64,000 nt of DNA, from NCBI GenBank assembly GCA_903900155.1, contig CAIUMD010000114.1, positions 62,001-126,000 of the forward strand, in the 5' to 3' direction. The notes below the pieces were generated by a model. That model was not told where the DNA came from. It saw only the letters and a program-made list of their open reading frames with translations, and made no database searches. Positions 57,455 to 64,000 of this stretch are shown here, in pieces; positions within the stretch are counted from its first letter, which is position 1, and the number at the start of each line of letters is the position of its first letter. Made by a program: the position numbers and the translations under genes. The stretch is from an uncultured Caulobacterales bacterium. Lineage in GTDB: Bacteria; Pseudomonadota; Alphaproteobacteria; Caulobacterales; Caulobacteraceae.

Positions 57455-58182
57455 TAGCCGCGCCGGTGGCCGCCCCCGCGACCACCGCCGGGACGTCCCA
57501 TGCCGCCGCCCTTGCCTTTCATGCCGGGGCGCAGGCCCGTCTGGGCCGGGGTCTTGGGCAATTCCTCCAGCTTCAGGACTGCATCCTTGTCGGTGTCGAG
57601 CAGAGCGAAGCGGGTCTTGGCGGCGCGCGTCGCTTCCTCCTTGGTGATGCGGCGGTCGAAGTCGCCGTCCGAGGCCATGACCGGCTCGGGCTCGGCGATC
57701 AGGCCGAACAGGGCCGCGCCCTGCAGCACGTTGGTCCCTTGCGGACGCCGGCGCGGGCCGTCGCCACCCGGACCCTGGCCCATCGGACCGCGCCGCATGG
57801 AGCCCGGCGCCATGCCGCCGATGATCTCGGGGGCGATGCGGGTCTCGTAGTTGGAGACCTCGAACCCGTCGATCACGCCGTTCTTGTCGACATCGACCAC
57901 GGCGAAGAACCGAAGGCTGTCGGCCACGAACTCGTCGCGGCTCAGCGCGCCGTCATGATTGGCGTCGGCGCCGTCGAACCAGGCCTTGATCGGGTAGGGG
58001 GCGCCGGGCGGAGCGCGGAAGGGCTCGCCGGCCGGGCTGATGAACAGCTGCGGGCCGTGCATCGGGCCGGGGCCTTCACCAGGAGGGCCGCCACGCCCGC
58101 GAGGCCCCTCGGGCGGCGTCGAGGCGCAAGCGGCGAGCGAGACGGCGAGGACGGCGGTCAGGCCAAGCGAGCGAAGTTTCAT
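57454..58182 (-). CDS. EF-hand lipoprotein
   Basis: A 242-residue protein with a lipoprotein signal (LAVSLAACAS, Cys about 19). Four EF-hand-like loops can be read: DANHDGALSRDE, DVDKNGVIDGFE, a partial SDGDFDRRITKEE, and DTDKDAVLKLEE. A Gly/Pro/Arg-rich linker separates the two pairs and the tail is Gly/Arg-rich. It is probably a periplasmic calcium-binding protein. It is the gene after the sensor kinase on the same strand, 140 bp away, so it may belong to that regulon. Confidence 0.85.
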   Translation of the reverse strand: MKLRSLGLTAVLAVSLAACASTPPEGPRGRGGPPGEGPGPMHGPQLFISPAGEPFRAPPGAPYPIKAWFDGADANHDGALSRDEFVADSLRFFAVVDVDKNGVIDGFEVSNYETRIAPEIIGGMAPGSMRRGPMGQGPGGDGPRRRPQGTNVLQGAALFGLIAEPEPVMASDGDFDRRITKEEATRAAKTRFALLDTDKDAVLKLEELPKTPAQTGLRPGMKGKGGGMGRPGGGRGGGHRRG

Positions 58183-58322
58183 GCGCCAAGGATCTCCAGT
58201 CAGCCAAGCTTTGAAGCCTGCCTGGATTTCCCGGCGATGTCAGGCTTGGCCGTGAGCCTTGCGGGATCGCAACATTCGCCCAGCTTCCGCCGCAAAGCGC
58301 CGTTGAAGCTTGCTGGCGTCTA

Positions 58323-59717
58323 TCAGGCCGGCAGGAAGACGCAGGCGCGCAGGCCGCCGTCCGTGCGGTTGTGAAGGGTCACGTCGCCGCCGTGGGCGCG
58401 GGCCAGCGAGCGGACGACCGCCAGGCCCAGCCCAATGCCGCCCGTCTCGCGGTTGCGCGAGGGCTCGCCGCGATAGAAGGGTTCGAACACCCGCTCCAGC
58501 TCGGCCGGCGGCACGCCGGGGCCGTCGTCCTCGATCTCGATGATCGCCATGGGGCCCTCGGCATAGACCCGGCCACGGGCCGCGCCGCCGTATTTCAGGG
58601 CGTTCTCCACCAGGTTGGCGACCAGGCGCTTCAGGGCCACGGGATCGCCCTCGATCACCACCTTCTCGGAGCGATCGACATTCGTGTCGCCGCCGGTCTC
58701 GGCGGCCTCGTCCATTACGCTTTCCAACAGCGAGGACAGCTCCAGCTTGGTGCGCTCGGCCGGGCGGCTGGTGTCGCGCACGAAGCCCAGGGTGGCGGCG
58801 ATCATCGCCTCCATCTGGTCGATGTCGGCGGCCAGCTTGGGCCGCACATCGTCGGGCGTGGCCTCGATGCGGAACTTCAGGCGGGTCAGGGGCGTGCGCA
58901 GGTCGTGGGCGATGGCCCCGACCATGGCCGTGCGGTCCTCGACATAGCGGCGCAGGCGTTCCTGCATCATGTTGAAGGCCGTGGCGGCGGCCAGCACCTC
59001 GCTGGAGCCGGACATGGCCAGGGGCGGCGTGCGCGGATCCTTGCCCAGGCGCTCGGCGGCGTCGGCGAAGGCGGTGATCGGCTGGGCCAGGCGGCGGGCG
59101 AACAGCCACGCCAGCGGCGTTACGGCGGCCACCGACAGCAGCAGGATCAGCAGCACGCGCTGCTGCCAGCTGTCGAAGCGGAAGAGGGTCGGCTTGGGCT
59201 CGACGATCAGCCAGTGGCCGTCGCTCTGGCGCACGCCCAGCTTGAAGTCGCCGAACATCAGCTGCTCGTCCTTGCCCTGCGGACGGCCGCCGGGCTCACG
59301 GGCGAAGGGTTCGCGCGCCCGGTTCGGCGGCGGTGCGGGGGCGGTCTTGGGCGGAGTGACCGGCTGGCGGCGCACGAAGAAGCGCGGACCGTTGTCGATC
59401 TGGATCTCGATGCGATTGACCGGTACGTCCAGCAGGCGGCTCATCTCGGCCTTGAACTCGGCGCGGCGCGGATTGTCGGGGCCGATGGCGCGGACCGAGC
59501 CGTGATGGCGGACGATCAGGAGGCGGCCATCGCGCGTCGGCACGGATTGAGCGGTCTTGATCGCGCGCGCGATCTCGCTGGACCGGTAGAACTCCGGCGG
59601 CGGCGGGGGCAGGTTGAAGATAACCGCGATCGAGATCAACTGGGCCGCCACCAGGGTGATGATGACGAGGCCCAGGGCCTGGACGAACAGCGGCGCGCCG
59701 CGCCGGAGCAGGGTCAT
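58323..59717 (-). CDS. Sensor histidine kinase (EnvZ-like)
   Basis: A 464-residue membrane kinase. A first membrane segment (ALGLVIITLVAAQLISIAVIF) and a second (VLLILLLSVAAVTPLAWLF) enclose a periplasmic domain with a Pro-rich stretch. Then come HAMP (RRLAQPITAFADAAERLG), the phosphoacceptor box GAIAHDLRTPLTRLKF, the N-box LVENALKYGG, and the G-boxes DDGPGVPP and GGIGLGLAVV. It overlaps the response-regulator gene by 4 bp. The signal is unknown; the EF-hand neighbour hints at cations or metal. Confidence 0.92.
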   Translation of the reverse strand: MTLLRRGAPLFVQALGLVIITLVAAQLISIAVIFNLPPPPPEFYRSSEIARAIKTAQSVPTRDGRLLIVRHHGSVRAIGPDNPRRAEFKAEMSRLLDVPVNRIEIQIDNGPRFFVRRQPVTPPKTAPAPPPNRAREPFAREPGGRPQGKDEQLMFGDFKLGVRQSDGHWLIVEPKPTLFRFDSWQQRVLLILLLSVAAVTPLAWLFARRLAQPITAFADAAERLGKDPRTPPLAMSGSSEVLAAATAFNMMQERLRRYVEDRTAMVGAIAHDLRTPLTRLKFRIEATPDDVRPKLAADIDQMEAMIAATLGFVRDTSRPAERTKLELSSLLESVMDEAAETGGDTNVDRSEKVVIEGDPVALKRLVANLVENALKYGGAARGRVYAEGPMAIIEIEDDGPGVPPAELERVFEPFYRGEPSRNRETGGIGLGLAVVRSLARAHGGDVTLHNRTDGGLRACVFLPA

Positions 59718-60493
59718 GGGGTGCGGACGACCTTTGCGGTGAACATGTAGCCTTCGCTGCGGATCGTGCGGATCAGCTCGCTGCCGCCGCCGTCGTCCAG
59801 CTTGCGGCGCAGGCGGCTGATCTGGACGTCTATGGCGCGGTCATAGGCGTCGCTGTCACGGCCGCGGGCCAGGTCCAGGAGCTGGTCACGGGTCAGGACC
59901 CGCTGCGGGCGCTCGACGAAGGCGCGCAGCAGCGAGAACTCGCCGCTGGACAGGTTGACGACCACCGACTGCGGCGAGCGCAGTTCGCGGCGCACCAGGT
60001 CCAGGCGCCAGCCGGCGAACTCGCAGGCCGCGCCCATGGCGTCGTCCACCGCGCGCGGCTCCTGGCGGCGGCGCAGCACGGCGCGGACGCGGGCCAGCAG
60101 TTCGCGGGGATTGCAGGGCTTGGGCAGGTAGTCGTCGGCGCCGAGCTCGAGGCCGACGATGCGGTCGGTCTCCTCGCCCATCGCCGACAGCATGATGATC
60201 GCCGGACCGTCGGCGGCGGCCGACAGGCGGCGGCAGATGGCCAGGCCGTCCTCGCCGGGCAGCATGACGTCCAGCACGATCAGGTCGATGGGGCCGCGCG
60301 CCAGGACCTGCTCCATGGTGCGGGCGTCCTGGGCCGTCTCGACCGCATAGCCGTGACGGGTGAGGAAGTCGGAGACGACATCACGGATGCCTGGATCGTC
60401 ATCGACGATCAGGATGCGCGGGGCCGCGCCGCGCGGAGCGTCGAGGTCGCCTTGGCCAATGGCGCTCGGGGCGGTGTTCTGGACATTTTCCAT
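59714..60493 (-). CDS. OmpR-family response regulator
   Basis: A 259-residue regulator. The receiver has RILIVDDDPGIRD, the phosphorylation site DLIVLDVMLPGEDG (Asp75), and GADDYLPKPCNPREL with the conserved Lys. A winged-helix DNA-binding domain ends the chain (VLTRDQLLDLARGRD, YDRAIDVQISRLRRKL, IRTIRSEGYMF). A short N-terminal extension of about 25 residues precedes the receiver. It is first in the operon with the kinase. The 182 bases upstream to 60675 hold its promoter but I saw no clear elements. Confidence 0.93.
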   Translation of the reverse strand: MENVQNTAPSAIGQGDLDAPRGAAPRILIVDDDPGIRDVVSDFLTRHGYAVETAQDARTMEQVLARGPIDLIVLDVMLPGEDGLAICRRLSAAADGPAIIMLSAMGEETDRIVGLELGADDYLPKPCNPRELLARVRAVLRRRQEPRAVDDAMGAACEFAGWRLDLVRRELRSPQSVVVNLSSGEFSLLRAFVERPQRVLTRDQLLDLARGRDSDAYDRAIDVQISRLRRKLDDGGGSELIRTIRSEGYMFTAKVVRTP

Positions 60494-60675
60494 GGATCGT
60501 TCCTGTCACGCCCCCGTCACGCTCAGATTTCACGCCTGAAACAGCGACGCAACCCGGTCGTGCGATCGAGTGTCGCATCGGCTGTCGGCTTTCCCCACCC
60601 CAAGCGGGCCGTCGGCGTTGAGGCCTGGCCCGTTTTAGCCCCCCTTGAGCGAGCCGGGCCTCAACGATCCCCCAC

Positions 60676-61395
60676 TCAGCCTGGCGAGTGGTTCTTCGGC
60701 CCCCGGTAGGCGCCGCCTTGGGCCTGCATGGCCGCGACCACCCGGTCTCCCACGAACGGATTGCTGCGGCGCTCGGCCCCGAAGGTCGACATCGGGCCAT
60801 GGCCCGGCACGAAGCGCACGTCCTCGCCCAGCGGCCACAGTTTCTGGGTGATCGAGTCGATCAGGTCCTGGTGGTTGCCCAGCGGGAAGTCGGTGCGCCC
60901 GATCGAGCCCTGGAACAGCACGTCGCCGACCTGGGCGAACTTGGTCTCGCGGTGGAAGAACACCACGTGGCCCGGCGTGTGGCCGGGGCAGTGGAAGACC
61001 TCGAACTCGGTCTCGCCCAGGGTGACCTTTTCGCCGTCCTTCAACCAGCGGTCGGTGACGAAGATGCGGGCCTCGGGCATGCCGTACTGCTCGCCCGACT
61101 GCTGGATGCGATCGATCCAGAACTGGTCGTCCTCGTGCGGGCCCTCGATCGGGACGCCGGTGCGCGCCTTCAGCTCGGCCGCGCCGCCGGCGTGGTCCAT
61201 GTGGCCGTGGGTGATCCAGATCTTCTCCAGGGTCAGACCCTTGTCGGCGATGGCCTTGAGCAGGCGGTCGACCTCGCCGCCCGGATCGATGACGGCGGCC
61301 TTCATCGTCTTGGCGCACCAGACGATCGTGCAGTTCTGCTGCAGCGGGGTGACCGGGGCGATCACGGCGCCGATGGGCATGGCGGCCTGGGTCAT
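60676..61395 (-). CDS. Glyoxalase-II-like MBL hydrolase (YcbL type)
   Basis: A 239-residue MBL-fold protein with THGHMDHAGG, HCPGHTPGHVVFF, GDVLFQGSIGRTDFP and VPGHGPMSTFGAE. These match the short YcbL/glyoxalase-II-like proteins that lack the C-terminal glutathione-binding helices of GloB. It may hydrolyse thioesters such as S-lactoylglutathione. Cytoplasmic. It stands alone, with a terminator between it and the permease upstream. Confidence 0.86.
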   Translation of the reverse strand: MTQAAMPIGAVIAPVTPLQQNCTIVWCAKTMKAAVIDPGGEVDRLLKAIADKGLTLEKIWITHGHMDHAGGAAELKARTGVPIEGPHEDDQFWIDRIQQSGEQYGMPEARIFVTDRWLKDGEKVTLGETEFEVFHCPGHTPGHVVFFHRETKFAQVGDVLFQGSIGRTDFPLGNHQDLIDSITQKLWPLGEDVRFVPGHGPMSTFGAERRSNPFVGDRVVAAMQAQGGAYRGPKNHSPG

Positions 61396-61415
61396 GGGGA
61401 CCTGACTCCAAAAGA

Positions 61416-61445
61416 AAAGGGCGGGAGCCGAAGCGCCCGCCCTTT
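61416..61445 (-). terminator. Rho-independent terminator of the permease gene
   Basis: A perfect 10-bp stem AAAGGGCGGG / CCCGCCCTTT with a 10-base loop. Read on the minus strand it follows the permease stop by 32 bases and is followed by CTTTTCTTTTGG, a T-rich run. Confidence 0.85.
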
Positions 61446-61477
61446 CCGACCTAAAGGCTATTGGCCCTAGATCAAGA

Positions 61478-63061
61478 TCATTCCGCGCCGGGCAGGCCGG
61501 TGGGCGGAGCGTCGTCGTCCAGTTCGTGGACTTCGCCGCGCAGGCCCTTGCCGACGTGGCTCTTGCGGAAGCCGTAGGCGAAGTAGATCACCAGGCCGAT
61601 CGCGCCCCAGACGGGCAGCACGGCCATCGCCTCGAAGGGCAGGTTGAAGTACAGCACCGCGCAGCCGAGCATGGCGATCGGGGCGATGACCCACACCAGC
61701 GGCGTCTTGAACGGACGCGGACGGTTCGGATCCTTCACGCGCAGCACCATCACGGCGATCGACACCATGAAGAAGGCGAACAGCGTGCCCGAGTTCGAGA
61801 TGTCGGCCAGCTGACCCACCGGGAAGAAGGCGGCGGCGACGGCGACGCAGAGGCCGGTGAAGATGGTGACGACGTAGGGCGTCTTCCACTTCGGGTGGAT
61901 GGTGGCGAAGCTCTTCGGCAGCAGGCCGTCGCGGGCCATGACGAAGAAGATGCGGGTCTGGCCGTAGATCATCATCAGGATGACCGAGGGCAGGGCCAGG
62001 TTGGCGGCCAGGCCCAGCAGATTGCCCAGAACCGGGAAGTTGATCTGGCGCAGGACATGGGCCAGGGCCTCGTTCGAGCAGACCAGGGCTTCCTTGTTGG
62101 CGGCCAGGTTGCAGGCGGCGGTAAAGGCGGCCGAGCCCGGCTGGACGACCGAGCCGTCGATGCCGTGCACCGGCTGGGCGCCGACGGCGCCGATCGCGCC
62201 CGCGGCGACCAGCAGGTAGAAGATGGTGCAGAGCGCCAGCGAGCCGATCAGGCCGATGGGAACGTTGCGCTGCGGATCCTTGGTCTCTTCGGCGGCCGTC
62301 GAGACGGCGTCGAAGCCGACATAGGCGAAGAAGATCGAGGCGGCGGCGCCGACCACGCCCATGCCGGTCGTGCCGGTCGGGCCGAACCAGCCGTTCGGGG
62401 TGAAGGGCGAGAAGTTGCCGGTCTTCAGAACCGGCAGGGCCATGACGACGAACACGGTCAGGGCGGTGACCTTGATGGCCACCAGCACGGCGTTGACGCG
62501 GGCGCTCTCGGTGGTGCCGATGACCAGCAGGGCGGTCACGGTCAGCGCCACGATGATGGCCGGGACGTTGACGATGCCGGCGCTGAAGTCGGCGACCGGC
62601 ATCCAGCCGTTCATCGACCAGGCGGGGCCGTGCCGCAGGGCGTCGGGCCAGTGGAAGCCGAGGGCGTTCTCAATGAGGCCCAGGAAATAGCCGGACCAGC
62701 CGACCGACACGGCCGACGCCGCCACGGCGTATTCCAGGATCAGCGCCCAGCCGACCATCCAGGCCAGCAGTTCGCCCATGACGGCGTAGGAATAGGTGTA
62801 GGCCGAGCCCGACACCGGGACCATCGAGGCCAGTTCGGAGTAGCAGAGGGCGGCGAAGGCGCAGACGGCGCCGGCGATCACGAAGGACCACATCATGCCC
62901 GGGCCGGCCTTCTGGGCGGCGGCGGCGGTCAGAACGAAGATCCCGGTGCCGATGATCGCGCCGACACCCAGCAGCGTCAGCTGGATGGGACCAAGCGAGC
63001 GGTGAAGGGATTTTTTCTCAGCCGTCGCTAGGATCGCATCAAGCGATTTAACGCGCCACAT
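61478..63061 (-). CDS. APC-superfamily amino acid permease
   Basis: A 527-residue transporter with about twelve to thirteen membrane segments. The start has LGVGAIIGTGIFVLTAAAAQ, the substrate-binding unwound helix of APC proteins, then CYSELASMVPVSGSAYTYSY and FFAYVGFDAVSTAAEETKDP. This is the cationic amino acid transporter/YhdG-like pattern. It likely imports an amino acid with protons. A strong ribosome site GGAGGAA precedes the ATG. The C-terminal tail is acidic. Confidence 0.9.
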   Translation of the reverse strand: MWRVKSLDAILATAEKKSLHRSLGPIQLTLLGVGAIIGTGIFVLTAAAAQKAGPGMMWSFVIAGAVCAFAALCYSELASMVPVSGSAYTYSYAVMGELLAWMVGWALILEYAVAASAVSVGWSGYFLGLIENALGFHWPDALRHGPAWSMNGWMPVADFSAGIVNVPAIIVALTVTALLVIGTTESARVNAVLVAIKVTALTVFVVMALPVLKTGNFSPFTPNGWFGPTGTTGMGVVGAAASIFFAYVGFDAVSTAAEETKDPQRNVPIGLIGSLALCTIFYLLVAAGAIGAVGAQPVHGIDGSVVQPGSAAFTAACNLAANKEALVCSNEALAHVLRQINFPVLGNLLGLAANLALPSVILMMIYGQTRIFFVMARDGLLPKSFATIHPKWKTPYVVTIFTGLCVAVAAAFFPVGQLADISNSGTLFAFFMVSIAVMVLRVKDPNRPRPFKTPLVWVIAPIAMLGCAVLYFNLPFEAMAVLPVWGAIGLVIYFAYGFRKSHVGKGLRGEVHELDDDAPPTGLPGAE

Positions 63062-63243
63062 AGTTCCTCCTGGATAGGCAAGGATCCCCCCCGGGGGTCG
63101 CCTTTAGAAAATTTTGCGGACCGTGACCCTTTTATGAGCATGGGGTCAAGGTGGAGCAGCGGATGCGCGTAAATGTTCTCCGCGCCCCTGGCTAGTCCAG
63201 AGCTGCTTGAGGGCGGGCCGCGTCTGTGGCTAAAGCGGACGCG

Positions 63244-64000
63244 ATGTTGCCCATTTTCGAGGCCCTTCCGGCGCTGAAAGGCGCCCTTGCACAACGGCAG
63301 ACCGCTGTTCTCGTCGCGCCGCCCGGCGCGGGCAAGACCACGGCCGTTCCCTTGGCCCTGTTGGAAGAGCCGTGGGCCCGGGGGCGCAAGATCATCGTCC
63401 TGGAGCCCCGCCGCCTGGCCGCCCGCGCCGCCGCGTCGCGGATGGCCGCCAACTTGAGCGAATCCGTCGGCGAGACGGTCGGCTTTCGCGTGCGCCTGCA
63501 GTCGAAGGTTTCGGCCCGGACGCGGATCGAGGTCGTCACGGAGGGCGTCTTCACGCGGATGATTCTCGACGATCCGGGCCTGGACGGCGTCGCCGCTGTG
63601 CTGTTCGACGAGTTCCACGAACGCAGCCTGGACGCGGATCTGGGCCTGGCCTTCGCCCGCGACGTGCAGAGCGTGCTGCGCGACGACCTGCGCCTGCTGA
63701 TCATGTCGGCCACTCTGGACGGCGCCCGCATCTCGACCCTGCTGAACGACGCGCCGGTGGTCGAGAGCCAGGGCCGGATGTTCCCGGTCGACACTCGCTA
63801 CCTCGGCCGCGACGAGCGCCAGCGCCTGGAGGAACGCGTCGGTCGCGCCGTCGAGCGGGCCCTGGCCGAGGAGAGCGGCTCGATCCTGGTCTTTCTGCCC
63901 GGCCAAGGCGAGATCCGCCGGGCCGAGAGCTGGCTGAACGAGCGCCTGCGCCGGCCGGATGTCGATGTCGCCCCGCTGTACGGCGCCCTGGAGCCCGCCG
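63244..64000 (+). CDS. hrpB: ATP-dependent helicase HrpB, cut by window edge
   Basis: The frame opens at the ATG at 63244 (a GTG at 63226 is possible) and stays open to the edge, 252 residues. DExH helicase motifs in order: VLVAPPGAGKTTAVPLALL (Walker A), EPRRLAARAAASRMA (Ia), VVTEGVFTRMI, FDEFHERSLD (II), IMSATLDG (III) and ILVFLPGQGEI (IV). Spacing and wording match HrpB. Its RNA or cellular role is little known. The space 63062-63243 before it contains the divergent promoters of the permease and hrpB; I saw nothing else. Confidence 0.92.
   Translation, partial: MLPIFEALPALKGALAQRQTAVLVAPPGAGKTTAVPLALLEEPWARGRKIIVLEPRRLAARAAASRMAANLSESVGETVGFRVRLQSKVSARTRIEVVTEGVFTRMILDDPGLDGVAAVLFDEFHERSLDADLGLAFARDVQSVLRDDLRLLIMSATLDGARISTLLNDAPVVESQGRMFPVDTRYLGRDERQRLEERVGRAVERALAEESGSILVFLPGQGEIRRAESWLNERLRRPDVDVAPLYGALEPA

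Noticed and set aside
1..64000. Mobile elements, CRISPR arrays, tRNA or rRNA genes
   Set aside because: No transposase or integrase motifs, no regularly spaced direct repeats, and no recognisable tRNA or rRNA sequence were seen. Base composition is fairly even across the window.

Overview
The window is GC-rich, densely packed DNA from an alphaproteobacterium, almost certainly Caulobacter or a close relative. The order of the sphingolipid genes (27.1-44.3 kb) matches, from memory, the ceramide/ceramide-phosphoglycerate locus of Caulobacter crescentus. A large TonB-dependent receptor, many 4-bp ATGA/GTGA gene overlaps and frequent GTG/TTG starts fit the same group. I see no rRNA, tRNA, CRISPR array, insertion sequence or prophage. 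Both ends are cut inside genes (a glycosidase on the left, hrpB on the right).

1-24.4 kb is a pectin side-chain unit. The left part (2.2-9.3 kb) encodes an apparently complete non-phosphorylated L-rhamnose route: mutarotase, L-rhamnose dehydrogenase, lactonase, L-rhamnonate dehydratase, a 2-keto-3-deoxy-sugar-acid dehydrogenase, a diketo-acid hydrolase, and an FMN L-lactate dehydrogenase to consume the L-lactate product, with an IclR regulator in the middle. The right part (9.3-24.4 kb) encodes rhamnogalacturonan depolymerisation: two GDSL acetylesterases, PL11, PL22 and PL26 lyases, a GH28, an alpha/beta esterase, a DUF6250-type protein and the receptor. A GH43-GH35 fusion sits at the far left.

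24.5-44.3 kb is the envelope-lipid region. A putative lipid flippase-like membrane protein and a GT4 glycosyltransferase precede the sphingolipid locus. That locus has a CpgD-like cytidylyltransferase (+), a left-running operon HIT - lptF-like - lptG-like - bcerS - MobA-like, a right-running operon cpgC-cpgB-cpgA, and a left-running operon lptC-like - CDP-glycerol-transferase-like - flippase - acyl-ACP synthetase - cerR - acp - spt. The ceramide enzymes are interleaved with Lpt-bridge paralogs and a TagF-like transferase. The likely logic is ceramide synthesis, phosphorylation, transfer of phosphoglycerate from CDP-glycerate, flipping, then export to the outer membrane.

44.4-64 kb is mixed: a RutA/RutB-like pair, a double DsbA/HCCA-isomerase-like protein, a sulfatase with its own lipoprotein formylglycine-generating enzyme, a haloalkane dehalogenase and an MBL hydrolase divergently arranged around a strong palindrome with a TetR gene nearby, a fused EgtB-EgtD ergothioneine enzyme, small stress-type ORFs, palindromic repeats, an OmpR-type two-component system with an EF-hand lipoprotein, a glyoxalase-II-like hydrolase, an APC permease and the start of hrpB.

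All functions come from reading motifs and recalling families; no search was run.
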